Source of the DNA: Pedobacter borealis DSM 19626
GTDB taxonomy: Bacteria; Bacteroidota; Bacteroidia; Sphingobacteriales; Sphingobacteriaceae
Reading direction: 5' to 3'
Assembly (NCBI RefSeq): GCF_000708285.2
Contig: NZ_JAUG01000002.1
Span: 1-64,000, forward strand
Length of the DNA: 64,000 nt
Part shown: in pieces, positions 11,001-18,770 of the stretch
Layout: each line of letters starts with the position of its first letter
How positions within the stretch are numbered: the stretch's first letter is position 1
Notes under the pieces: generated by a model
Told to the model about the DNA's origin: nothing
Databases searched by the model: none
Seen by the model: the letters and a program-made list of their open reading frames with translations, nothing else
Made by a program: the position numbers and the translations under genes

Positions 11001-11127
11001 TAACCTTACCGCTTATGGTATACCGTTTGTTTTGTGCCTGCGCCATTTCTGTAAATAAGAGCAGTAGAAATGGGATCAACAAAATTGCGAAGAATCCTGG
11101 TGGCCATTTTAGGTAACTTTTTTCCAT
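8026..11127 (-). CDS. SusC/RagA-family TonB-linked outer-membrane transporter
   Basis: A 1033-residue SusC-type channel. The signal peptide occupies about residues 1-32 (hydrophobic core followed by AQAQNKR). A carboxypeptidase-regulatory-like domain follows (about 36-110, ISGKVTDAANNSPVPGAVV), then a TonB-box-like LDEVIVTGT, a plug with SSEPLYIIDGVIVNN, and a barrel ending in FSFGLQAKF. It forms an operon with the downstream SusD-like lipoprotein. The next gene upstream on the same strand is anhydro-MurNAc kinase, 105 bases away, so amino-sugar or peptidoglycan fragments are plausible cargo. It is a distinct paralogue of the SusC gene at 2458-5538: the plug sequences differ widely and the TonB box differs. 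Confidence 0.94.
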   Translation of the reverse strand: MEKSYLKWPPGFFAILLIPFLLLLFTEMAQAQNKRYTISGKVTDAANNSPVPGAVVKIINTNLVTSTSSSGTYNFSVDLAPGKYQIQISFIGFKSNIETVTLGDNTTVQANSALSGDAVGLDEVIVTGTSQGTTRKQLGSYVSTVKGDDLNKAPSGNALASLQGKTPGAQISQNSGDPAGGISVRLRGVSSVNSSSEPLYIIDGVIVNNSTTRVTNTSANYDGGNFVGSIGQNRMVDISPADIDHIEVLNGAAAAAIYGSRANAGVIQIFTKRGKTGEPQVSFSTSLTISELRKQIEVNQAPFRFGDNANSVTQDVIQTVPPTPGATPVLQTAKTPVTRYNYQDYIFRTGIGTDNSVSVSGGNDNTKFYTSAGYFSNQGIIKNTDFKRMNFRANLDQKINNWAKMTAGFNYVHSDANEKPDGNSFFSPMNSVTIIGNFHDIFARDILGNLKAVGERGRVNPVSVIEDIKQRQFTNRIIANLGLKLNPVKNLTIDYTMGVDNSIQNGTTFIPPFTYNVSTGFYGGGASLDPSLNGYASAANATTTLFNNELNFTYDAKISDLLSSTTQLGGSYQYQKDLFSLLNGRGLAPLIQTVNGASTILPNNDNRSEFSISGAYLQQNFKYKDHLFVTGAIRVDQSTVFGEGNGTQFYPKANVSYVLSSANYWKDLGVSSWWNAFKLRAAYGESGNLTGIGAYDRFNVYLPSALNSKTSLASSSTLANTDVKPERQKELELGTDMSFFNNRLGLTFSWYNKSVKDLLLGVVIAPTTGYSSLLDNIGGSLKNKGIELMLTGVPLKTQDFTWTSTLIYNRNRNKIVGSGAQRLISTNAGAPVSITDGYPVGVFYGTYFERTSNGDIATNPAGIPLTAGQAAGNVLRKVIGDPNPDYTGSFVNDFTYKKLSLHIQLDAVQGGDVWNADWRTRQGVGNGKVAEAEQMGQLPRGYVAGAYNVEEWRIDDGSFVKLREISLSYNIGQVKFIKNLTVNLSGRNLISWDNYKGYDPELNAGGQSTILRNIDFGSVPIPRTFSFGLQAKF

Positions 11128-11232
11128 AAAATTTGGTTTTGTTAGAAGATTAGTGTTAAAACAAATTTAACAAAATACCGCGCAAACCAAATTTTTTAAC
11201 CTGTACAAACTGATTTACAAAATTGTGCTTAC

Positions 11233-12429
11233 CTAAGCTGGTAAACTGATTTTACCCATGCAAACCGAAGGTACGCCTTGCCTATCGCCAAAGTCTATCG
11301 GTTTGCCACAGAGTGTTTCATTGGCCAAAACAGCAAACAAAACAGCTTCTTTTGCATCGGGATTAATATTTAAGTCTTCAGTGGTTAGGAATTTGCAAAA
11401 AGGTAACTTGCTTTTAAGAAGCTGTACAAGCAAGGGATTATGCATTCCGCCGCCACTCATAAAAACCTGTGCATTAGCATCTTCGCCAAAACAACGCTTA
11501 ATCGCATTCGCAATGGTTTCTGCAGAAAAATGACATAAGGTAGCCATTATATCGGCTGCACTTAGACCAGTTGTTGAAGACTGTTCTTGTGCGCTGATTA
11601 AATACTCCAGATTAAACAATTCTGGTCCTGTGGTTTTAGGAAAATCCAGATCAAAAAAGCTGCAATTTAATAACGCAGACAATAGACTGGGATTAGATTC
11701 GCCTGCCAATGCAACAGCTGCATTTTTATCATAAAATTGATTAAAATGTTTTTGCATATATTGGTCCATCAAAGTATTTCCTGGGCCAACATCCGTCGAA
11801 AAAATTTCACTGGCATCGGTACTCCCTGGCAAATAGGTGAAATTTGCTATGCCGCCTATATTTAACATTACCCGATCTTCGCCAGCTTTCGAAAATATTA
11901 AATAATCACCATAAACTGCTAAGGGTGCACCTTCACCCCCCGCTGCCAAATGTTTTTGCCTAAAGTCAGAAAGTGTGATAATCCCAGTCTTTAGCGCAAT
12001 ATGGTCTCCATCACCAATTTGTAATGTACCATTAGGATAATCGGCCAATTGATGCAGAGATTTAGGCGCATGAAATATGGTTTGTCCGTGGCTGGCTATA
12101 AAATCTATATCCTCATTTTTATAGCCCCATTCTTCCAGGGCTTCATTTATTAGTTGGGCATGGGTATTTGCAATATGCTCATTCATTAAGCAAACCAATT
12201 GTAGATCGACTTCTTTTTTAGAAAAGATGGCCTTTATTTTTGTTCTAAAATCAGCTGTATAATCTGCGGTTTTAAATTTTAAAATCCGAATATCCGTCTC
12301 AGCACCGCTTCCCTTTACCAAACAAAGCGCAATATCCAGTCCATCCATTGATGTACCACTCATCAATCCTATAATTAAGCGTTCCAATTTCCCTGCTTTC
12401 GAATACAACTTTTCAATCTGTGTGTTCAT
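11233..12429 (-). CDS. anmK: Anhydro-N-acetylmuramic acid kinase
   Basis: A 398-residue kinase that cleaves the 1,6-anhydro ring and phosphorylates anhydro-MurNAc to MurNAc-6-phosphate in peptidoglycan recycling. Family hallmarks are the phosphate-binding GLMSGTSMDGLDIAL (residues 21-35), the middle motifs LQIGDGDHIA and DVGPGNTLMDQY, and the C-terminal MSGGGMHNPLL. Length is slightly above the usual 370 residues because of about 15 extra N-terminal residues. It is divergent from the NagB fusion gene and upstream of the second SusC/SusD pair on the same strand. The context supports a recycling route AnmK, then (via an etherase elsewhere) GlcNAc-6-P, then NagB. The shared gap with nagB contains a CAAACGTTTG palindrome that may bind the nearby LacI regulator. 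Confidence 0.95.
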   Translation of the reverse strand: MNTQIEKLYSKAGKLERLIIGLMSGTSMDGLDIALCLVKGSGAETDIRILKFKTADYTADFRTKIKAIFSKKEVDLQLVCLMNEHIANTHAQLINEALEEWGYKNEDIDFIASHGQTIFHAPKSLHQLADYPNGTLQIGDGDHIALKTGIITLSDFRQKHLAAGGEGAPLAVYGDYLIFSKAGEDRVMLNIGGIANFTYLPGSTDASEIFSTDVGPGNTLMDQYMQKHFNQFYDKNAAVALAGESNPSLLSALLNCSFFDLDFPKTTGPELFNLEYLISAQEQSSTTGLSAADIMATLCHFSAETIANAIKRCFGEDANAQVFMSGGGMHNPLLVQLLKSKLPFCKFLTTEDLNINPDAKEAVLFAVLANETLCGKPIDFGDRQGVPSVCMGKISLPA

Positions 12430-12453
12430 ATTGGCTTTTTATCTTAAAAAGAT

Positions 12454-12463
12454 CAAACGTTTG
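12454..12463. promoter_or_regulatory. CAAACGTTTG palindrome, candidate LacI operator
   Basis: A perfect 10-base palindrome centred on CG in the divergent gap between anmK and the NagB fusion. LacI-family operators are typically even palindromes centred on CG with A/T-rich flanks of this kind. A LacI gene lies 3.5 kb away in the same amino-sugar block. It is a single occurrence and such a short palindrome can arise by chance. Confidence 0.35.
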
Positions 12464-12582
12464 TCTGCCCCTTTAATCGAATTTTATATAAATACTTGCA
12501 ATAAAAGTAAATATCCTTTGTTACAAATTGGGCATAACTCTCTATATTTACTGCTCCGTACATTAAAATCCATATAAAAAAA

Positions 12583-14508
12583 ATGGCTAGATTAAATCTA
12601 CTGGAGGAGACACGTTTCGAGAAATTACCGGTAAGCGTGTTCGAAAATCCAAAAATTGCTTCAATTAATGTTGCACACCGCATTGCCGAGCTCATTAAAT
12701 CTAAACAAGCAAGCAACACACCTGCAGTACTGGGCTTAGCAACAGGTGTTACCCCAATTGCAGTTTATGCCGAACTGGTTAGACTGCACAAAGAAGAGGG
12801 CTTGAGTTTTAAAAACGTAATTACTTTCAACCTGGATGAATATTATCCAATGGCGCCAACTGCGGCACAAAGTTATGTTACGTTTATGAACGAAAACCTT
12901 TTCAATCATATCGATATTGATAAGAAGAATGTTCACATCCCTGATGGCACGCTTGCACTGGAAGACATTCCTGCATTCTGCTTAGAATATGAAAAGAAAA
13001 TAGGTGATCTTGGTGGTCTTGATATCCAGATTTTAGGTATCGGCCGTACAGGTCACATCGGATTTAACGAACCGGGATCTGCACCAAATTCTGGTACCCG
13101 TTTAGTTACTTTAGACGACCTTACCCGCCGCGATGCCGCACGCGATTTCGGTGGAAAAACCTTTGTACCAACTAAGGCCATTACCATGGGTATCGGTACA
13201 ATTTTCAAAGCAAGGGAAATTATATTGATGGCCTGGAGCCGTAAAAAAGCTTCGATTATTAAAAAAGCTGTTGAAGGCGAAATTTCGGGCGATGTTCCGG
13301 CAACGTACCTGCAGCTTTCTGACCATGTGGAGTTTATCCTTGATGCTCCTGCTGCTTCAGAACTGACCCGTTTTGACACACCATGGTTGGTTAAAGACTG
13401 TGTTTGGACAGATGCTCTGATCCGTAAAGCGGTGATCTGGTTGGCCAATACCTTGAAAAAACCGATCTTAAAGTTAACCGAAGACGATTACAACAATAAT
13501 GGTATGGCACAACTGGCTACTGAAAAAGGACCAGTATACAATATCAACATCCATATCTTTAATAAATTACAGCACACCATTACAGGTTGGCCAGGAGGTA
13601 AACCGAATGCTGATGATTCGCAGCGCCCGGAAAGAGCTGAACCTGCTAAAAAGAGAATAATTATTTTCTCACCACACCCTGATGATGATGTGATCTCGAT
13701 GGGCGGTACTTTTCTCCGCCTGGTTGACCAAGGGCATGATGTACACGTAGCTTACCAAACCTCAGGTAATACCGCGGTTTGGGATGATGATGCGCTTCGT
13801 TTTGTTGAGTTCAATGTAGATTTTACAGAGAAAATGGGTATGGACAATACACATTTGAAGGATCTTTACAACAAAATGAGAACCTTTATTGAGCAGAAAC
13901 AACCAAACCAGATAGATACGCCAGAGATCCAAACGGTTAAAGGATTAATCAGAAAAGGCGAGGCAATTGCCGGCGCAAGATATTGCGGTCTTGAAGATGA
14001 CCATATCCACTTTCAGGCGCTTCCTTTCTACGAAAGCGGTAAGGTTCAGAAAAACCCGGTAACGGATGCTGATATCGAGCTTACAATAGCACTATTGCAA
14101 AAAGTTAAGCCTCAACAGGTGTACGCGGCAGGCGATTTTGAAGATCCGCACGGAACGCATATTGTTTGTTTTAATATTATTTTAGAAGCATTAAAACGTT
14201 TACGCAAAACCGAAGCCTGGGCGCAAGATTGCTGGCTGTGGATGTACCGCGGTGCATGGCACGAATTTGAAACGCATGAAATCGAAATGGCTGTTCCAAT
14301 TTCTCCACAGGAGCTTGAGCGTAAAAAATATGCGATTTTCAAACACCAGAGCCAAAAAGACAGAGCAGTTTTCCCTGGTGATGATGCTAGAGAGTTCTGG
14401 CAGCGTGCCGAAGACCGTAACCGTGATACGGCGAAAGCTTACGACGAACTTGGACTTGCAGAATATGAAGCAATGGAAGCATTTGTACGCTGGAAATTTG
14501 AAGATTAA
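12583..14508 (+). CDS. nagB: Glucosamine-6-phosphate deaminase fused to PIG-L/LmbE deacetylase domain
   Basis: A 641-residue two-domain protein. Residues about 20-300 are NagB-like and would convert glucosamine-6-P to fructose-6-P and ammonia: they contain GLATGVTP, the catalytic-loop NLDEYYPM (Asp84-Glu85) and GRTGHIGFNEPGS (His158). Residues about 350-640 are a PIG-L/LmbE-type Zn-dependent de-N-acetylase domain with HPDDD at 365-369 and DFEDPHGTH near 525. Single-domain NagB is about 240-270 residues, so this is a true fusion, known from other Bacteroidota. The second domain could supply deacetylation of GlcNAc-6-P or a related compound upstream of the deaminase step, but that is inference. 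The gene is followed by a strong terminator. Confidence 0.93.
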   Translation: MARLNLLEETRFEKLPVSVFENPKIASINVAHRIAELIKSKQASNTPAVLGLATGVTPIAVYAELVRLHKEEGLSFKNVITFNLDEYYPMAPTAAQSYVTFMNENLFNHIDIDKKNVHIPDGTLALEDIPAFCLEYEKKIGDLGGLDIQILGIGRTGHIGFNEPGSAPNSGTRLVTLDDLTRRDAARDFGGKTFVPTKAITMGIGTIFKAREIILMAWSRKKASIIKKAVEGEISGDVPATYLQLSDHVEFILDAPAASELTRFDTPWLVKDCVWTDALIRKAVIWLANTLKKPILKLTEDDYNNNGMAQLATEKGPVYNINIHIFNKLQHTITGWPGGKPNADDSQRPERAEPAKKRIIIFSPHPDDDVISMGGTFLRLVDQGHDVHVAYQTSGNTAVWDDDALRFVEFNVDFTEKMGMDNTHLKDLYNKMRTFIEQKQPNQIDTPEIQTVKGLIRKGEAIAGARYCGLEDDHIHFQALPFYESGKVQKNPVTDADIELTIALLQKVKPQQVYAAGDFEDPHGTHIVCFNIILEALKRLRKTEAWAQDCWLWMYRGAWHEFETHEIEMAVPISPQELERKKYAIFKHQSQKDRAVFPGDDAREFWQRAEDRNRDTAKAYDELGLAEYEAMEAFVRWKFED

Positions 14509-14529
14509 TTAAAAAGAAACATAAATAGT

Positions 14530-14565
14530 AATCCTGCTTTGTTAACTCAAGGCAGGATTTTTTTT
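14530..14565 (+). terminator. Rho-independent terminator after nagB fusion
   Basis: Arms AATCCTGC (14530-14537) and GCAGGATT (14552-14559) pair exactly, with an extra TTG/CAA pairing in the loop, and are followed by a run of eight T. The hairpin starts 21 bases after the stop codon. Confidence 0.88.
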
Positions 14566-14595
14566 GCCCAACCTACGAAGTTTAGCCTCCACCAA

Positions 14596-14707
14596 TTGTC
14601 ATGCTGAGCTTAGCGAAGCATCTGTTAACCACAAATCCTAATAAGGCATAAACCATAATAGCAATACAATGCCTAGAAAAGATCCTTCACGTTGTTCAGG
14701 ATGACAA
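14596..14707. repeat. REP-like inverted repeat, GTCATnCTGA family
   Basis: The left arm from 14596 begins TTGTCATGCTGAGC, and the right arm ending at 14707 reads TTGTTCAGGATGACAA. The outer ends pair and the inner parts are diverged. The same core frames gaps near 27.3, 35.8 and 58.1 kb. No coding content in between. Confidence 0.6.
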
Positions 14708-14791
14708 ATCATTTCCCCCAAACTTCATAAGTAATTTCTCATTCTAAAAACAATACTCTAAATTAGTTTGCTGAACCCAAACAAGCTAATC

Positions 14792-15952
14792 ATGACCGAA
14801 CCTAAACCACGATTGTTATCTCTTGATTTTTTCAGGGGATTAACCGTAGCCGCAATGATCTTAGTGAACAATCCGGGCAGCTGGGGACATATTTACGCAC
14901 CTTTAGAGCATGCGGAATGGAATGGATGTACCCCTACCGATTTAATTTTCCCATTCTTCTTATGGATTGTTGGTGTATCCATTGCATTTGCCATGAGCAG
15001 CAGCAAAACAGATCCGCCTTCACATCAAAAAACAATCATAAAAGCCATTAAACGTGGTATTATACTTTATTTACTCGGTTTCTTTTTGGCCATTTTCGGA
15101 AAAATTATCAGTGCCATAATAGATGACAGATCGATTTGGGAGGCTTTTCAAACGGTTCGTCTTTTAGGCGTTTTACAAAGAATAGGCATTGTTTTTATCA
15201 TTAGCAGTATCATTTTCATCAAAGTATCGAACAAAACCATATTCAAAATCTTAATCGTAATCCTTGCCCTTTACTGGGCCTTAATGACATTTATTCCTGT
15301 ACCGGGAGTAGGCTATCCCAACCTGGAAAAAGAAACGAATTTAGCTGCTTGGATCGACCGCGGGATTTTAACCGAAGCACATACCTGGGCCTCATCTAAA
15401 ACCTGGGATCCGGAAGGGGTTTTGAGCACATTACCGGCAGTAGGAACGTGCTTATTTGGTATTCTGGTTGGCGTTTGGATGCGCAGAAAAGATGTAGACA
15501 ATGCAACTAAGGTGGCCTGGTTATTTACTACAGGTATAACCGCTCTTATTTTAGGTTTACTTTGGGATTTACAGTTCCCGATCAACAAAGCCCTTTGGAC
15601 AAGTTCTTACGTACTCTATGCAGGTGGATTGGCGTCAATAGGACTGGCACTTTGTTACTGGATCATCGATGTTCAGGGTTACAAAAAATTTACCACTCCT
15701 TTTGTTGTTTATGGTGTAAATGCCATAACAGTCTTTTTCTTAGCAGGCTTAATGCCGCGGGTATTAAACCTAATCCAGATTACCAAACCTGATGGTACAA
15801 AAACAGGATTATTGGTGCGCTTTTATGAAACTTGTTACACTCCGTTTTTTAGCCCCATAAATGCTTCCTTAGTTTGGGCCATAACCTATGTGCTCGGCTT
15901 TTATGTGTTATTATATTTTATGTATAAAAAGAACATTATTATTAAGGTTTAG
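14792..15952 (+). CDS. NagX-like DUF5009 / heparan-glucosaminide acetyltransferase-family membrane protein
   Basis: A 386-residue inner-membrane protein with about ten hydrophobic segments. It opens with RLLSLDFFRGLTVAAMILVNNPGSWGHIYAPLEHAEWNGCTP-type sequence, the signature of COG4299 proteins, including a conserved His in the first periplasmic loop that is the active His in human HGSNAT. In Gram-negative nag regulons this family is called NagX and is thought to handle N-acetylglucosamine at the inner membrane. A TTG at 14768 would add eight residues; the ATG at 14792 gives the normal start. The gene sits between the NagB fusion and a LacI regulator, supporting an amino-sugar role. Whether it transports or transacetylates is unresolved. 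Confidence 0.88.
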   Translation: MTEPKPRLLSLDFFRGLTVAAMILVNNPGSWGHIYAPLEHAEWNGCTPTDLIFPFFLWIVGVSIAFAMSSSKTDPPSHQKTIIKAIKRGIILYLLGFFLAIFGKIISAIIDDRSIWEAFQTVRLLGVLQRIGIVFIISSIIFIKVSNKTIFKILIVILALYWALMTFIPVPGVGYPNLEKETNLAAWIDRGILTEAHTWASSKTWDPEGVLSTLPAVGTCLFGILVGVWMRRKDVDNATKVAWLFTTGITALILGLLWDLQFPINKALWTSSYVLYAGGLASIGLALCYWIIDVQGYKKFTTPFVVYGVNAITVFFLAGLMPRVLNLIQITKPDGTKTGLLVRFYETCYTPFFSPINASLVWAITYVLGFYVLLYFMYKKNIIIKV

Positions 15953-15990
15953 TAAATTTACGCTATAATTGATTGTCCCCACTTCTGCAA

Positions 15991-17013
15991 TTGAAAAAGA
16001 AAACCACCATATACGATATAGCAAAGGAGCTTGATATCACCGTATCAACAGTTTCAAGGGCGCTTAGTGGCTTTCCGGCAATAAGTGACGCCACCAGAAA
16101 GGCAGTTGTTGAAATGGCTAAAAAATTAAACTATAGCCCAAATAAACTCGCCTCTGCATTAAAATCTGGCAAAACCCATATTATTGGTGTAATTGTACCA
16201 AGTGTACAGGCACATTTCTTCGCATCCATTATCCATTGCATAGAAGACGGGCTGAAAGACAGCGGTTACCGTGTTATTATCTACCAATCCAACGAATCTG
16301 TAGAGAACGAAATAAACGGCGTAAGAACCTTACTAGAGGCGCAGGTAGACGGCATTATGGCCTCCATGTCTTTAGAAACAAAAGATGTTTCGCACTTTGC
16401 CGAAATTATTAAGCAAAATAAACCACTTATCTTATTCGACCGGGTAGATCTGGAGCTAAAAGTCCCTACCATTACACTTGATGATTTCAAGGCAGGTTAT
16501 ATAGCCACGAAACATTTAATCGATCAGGGTTATAAAAAAATTGCATTTGTAACCACCGTTCATCAGATTAAAATATTTAACGATCGCTTAGAAGGATACA
16601 AAGCAGCCTTAGCAGACCATAACCTTCCGCTAATGGAAGAACATATTATTTTTGGCGGTTTATCCATTAAAGATGGGCGGTTTGGTGCTGGCAGGTTAAT
16701 GCGCAGCAGAAACAAACCTGATGCAATTATTGCTGGTGACGATTTTACCGCCTTAGGTGTAATTAAAAAGCTTAAAGAGATTGATGAAACACCCCCTGAA
16801 GTTGGTGTAATTGGTTTCGCCAATGAAGCATTTTCCGCTTACATTACACCTAACCTATCAACAATTGATCAGCATGCGTCACAAATGGGCAAAGAATGTG
16901 CTAAAATGTTTCTGAAAATGATTAATCAGGAGAGCCCATACGCCAACATGGAGCATATCGTGCTCGATCCAGCTGTTGTAGAAAGAGAATCAACCAATAA
17001 GAAAGATAAATAG
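15991..17013 (+). CDS. LacI-family transcriptional regulator
   Basis: A 340-residue LacI/GalR repressor. The helix-turn-helix and hinge occupy about residues 1-55 (TIYDIAKELDITVSTVSRALSGF, then NYSPNKLASAL). The periplasmic-binding-protein-like effector domain includes IIGVIVPSVQAHFFASII and the C-terminal VIGFANEAFSAYITPNLSTIDQ. No ATG is available: I chose the TTG at 15991, which gives the usual MKKKTTIYDIA start; the TTG at 15973 would add six residues. It lies 38 bases after the NagX-like gene on the same strand and is probably co-transcribed. It is the likely local regulator of the amino-sugar genes. Its effector is unknown. Confidence 0.92.
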   Translation: MKKKTTIYDIAKELDITVSTVSRALSGFPAISDATRKAVVEMAKKLNYSPNKLASALKSGKTHIIGVIVPSVQAHFFASIIHCIEDGLKDSGYRVIIYQSNESVENEINGVRTLLEAQVDGIMASMSLETKDVSHFAEIIKQNKPLILFDRVDLELKVPTITLDDFKAGYIATKHLIDQGYKKIAFVTTVHQIKIFNDRLEGYKAALADHNLPLMEEHIIFGGLSIKDGRFGAGRLMRSRNKPDAIIAGDDFTALGVIKKLKEIDETPPEVGVIGFANEAFSAYITPNLSTIDQHASQMGKECAKMFLKMINQESPYANMEHIVLDPAVVERESTNKKDK

Positions 17014-17019
17014 CGCTTA

Positions 17020-18564
17020 TTATTCTTTCGCTAAAGGAACTTCGATACCAACAGGCCCACTGGGTTCACTTTCATTTTTTAGTCGATCAAGTGCAGTTAC
17101 AAGGTAGCTATACCGCTTTCCACTTTCTACACTGGTATCAATATAGGAAAGATAATCTTCAAAGCTAATTTTAACAATGTACTTAGGATCGAGTACGGAA
17201 ATTTTTTCTCCTTCATTAAAGCGGTAAATTACAAATCCTGAGGCCGTTTCTCCATCTTTTGCCTTTAACGGAAGTTGCCATTTTAAATGCACACCATCTT
17301 TTAGTGCATCAGCCGTTAATGCCTGGGGCTCGTTTGGTGGCACTTCATCCAGCCATGGCATTTGCGGAGGCAAAGCAGGGTATTTATAAAAATCATTCTT
17401 TAAGGAGTCGCCTACAGCTTTAGCAACTGTACTTAATGATTTAGAGCTAAAAAACACGCTCCCCTGAATCCGGTTGTTATTTCTTATGTATCTAATCTGA
17501 CTGGGTATTTCACTTAAGTTTTTCCATGCTGCTTCTGCCCTCGAATTTACAAGATAAGCACCCTGTCCGATATAAACATGCCTACCAAAAGTATTATTGC
17601 TCCACCAGTCGACCAAAATACCATAGGGAGCTACTCTTCTGGTAAACGTAAAATAAATTTGAGGGTTGATGTAATCTACCCAGCCTTCTCTAACCCATTT
17701 ACGGCTATCGGCAAAAAGTTCTGCATAATTGGATAGGCCACTGGTAGCAGAACCTTCGGGATCTTCATTTTTATTTTTCCAGATCCCAAAAGGACTAATG
17801 CCAAACTTTACCCATTTTTTATAGTGGTGGATGCTATCGTCCAGCTGCTTGATGAGCAGATCAACATTGTTGCGCCTCCAGTCTTTTATATCTGAAAAAT
17901 TATTGGGGTATTTGTAAAAAGTATTGCCATCGTTAATTGTTTGCCCTTCTACTTTATAAGGATAAAAATAATCGTCGAAGTGAATTCCATCAATATCGTA
18001 TCCTTTTACTACATCTAAAATTACCTGAACAATATATTCTCTCACATCTGGAATACCCGGATCAAACTGCTTTTTGCCACCATAGGTAAAAAACCAATCA
18101 GGGTGTTTACGATAAGCATGGTTTTCACTTAAAACAGCTGTGCTGCTCATGCTGGCTCTATAAGGATTAAACCAGGCATGAAGTTCCATTCCCCTGAAAT
18201 GGGCTTCTTTAATGGCAAAGGCCAAAGGGTCGTAACCAGGTGCAGGTGCCAAACCTTGTTTACCCATTAACCATTGGCTCCAGGGCTCTCTGGATTTTGC
18301 GTAAAACGCATCGGCTGCTGGTCTAACCTGCAAAATAATTGCATTCATCCCTTGACTTTTATGTCTTTCTAAAATACCGATCAGCTCCTGCTTTTGTTGA
18401 TCAATGCTTAAACCTGGCTTCGATGGCCAGTCTATATTGGTAACAGTAGCCACCCAAACACCCCTAAACTCCCTTTTTGGTGCAATTTTTGATAAAGGTT
18501 GTGCATTTAATATATAAGGTACTACAGTTAAAGATAAAAGTGCGTATAGGAAGTTTTTAAGCAT
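17020..18564 (-). CDS. GHL10/DUF187-family glycoside hydrolase, exported
   Basis: A 514-residue exported protein with an N-terminal signal peptide (about 1-21, ending NAQ). The catalytic-type TIM barrel of the DUF187/GHL10 family follows from residue about 31 (REFRGVWVATVTNIDWPSKPG). Further family motifs are LQVRPAADAFY, MELHAWFNPYRAS, DGIHFDDYFYPY and VDYINPQIYF. Residues about 415-510 look like a fibronectin type III domain (PNEPQALTADALKDGVHLKWQ). E. coli YngK/DigH of this family hydrolyses denuded peptidoglycan glycan strands. A periplasmic peptidoglycan glycosidase role would fit with the AnmK and NagB genes nearby, but is inferred. It converges on the LacI gene with a six-base gap. Confidence 0.9.
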   Translation of the reverse strand: MLKNFLYALLSLTVVPYILNAQPLSKIAPKREFRGVWVATVTNIDWPSKPGLSIDQQKQELIGILERHKSQGMNAIILQVRPAADAFYAKSREPWSQWLMGKQGLAPAPGYDPLAFAIKEAHFRGMELHAWFNPYRASMSSTAVLSENHAYRKHPDWFFTYGGKKQFDPGIPDVREYIVQVILDVVKGYDIDGIHFDDYFYPYKVEGQTINDGNTFYKYPNNFSDIKDWRRNNVDLLIKQLDDSIHHYKKWVKFGISPFGIWKNKNEDPEGSATSGLSNYAELFADSRKWVREGWVDYINPQIYFTFTRRVAPYGILVDWWSNNTFGRHVYIGQGAYLVNSRAEAAWKNLSEIPSQIRYIRNNNRIQGSVFFSSKSLSTVAKAVGDSLKNDFYKYPALPPQMPWLDEVPPNEPQALTADALKDGVHLKWQLPLKAKDGETASGFVIYRFNEGEKISVLDPKYIVKISFEDYLSYIDTSVESGKRYSYLVTALDRLKNESEPSGPVGIEVPLAKE

Positions 18565-18770
18565 TATTTCTGTCTTATTTTTTTATTCAGGTTGCGTGTT
18601 TGTGTTGATTTGAATACAAATGAACATTAGCAAGTAAACGATTTTTTTTAAAAACTCTTATAAGTTTTTAAAAAATTTAATTTGCGCCCTGCTAAAATTA
18701 ATTGTGTATACCCATTTACCTATGGAGAACAAAAGTATATTAATTTACAGAAGATACAGCGTTATTAAAA

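Noticed and set aside
13053-13448. 131-residue minus-strand frame inside the NagB fusion
   Set aside because: It is antisense to a well-supported enzyme domain and has low-complexity Ser/Arg-rich composition.
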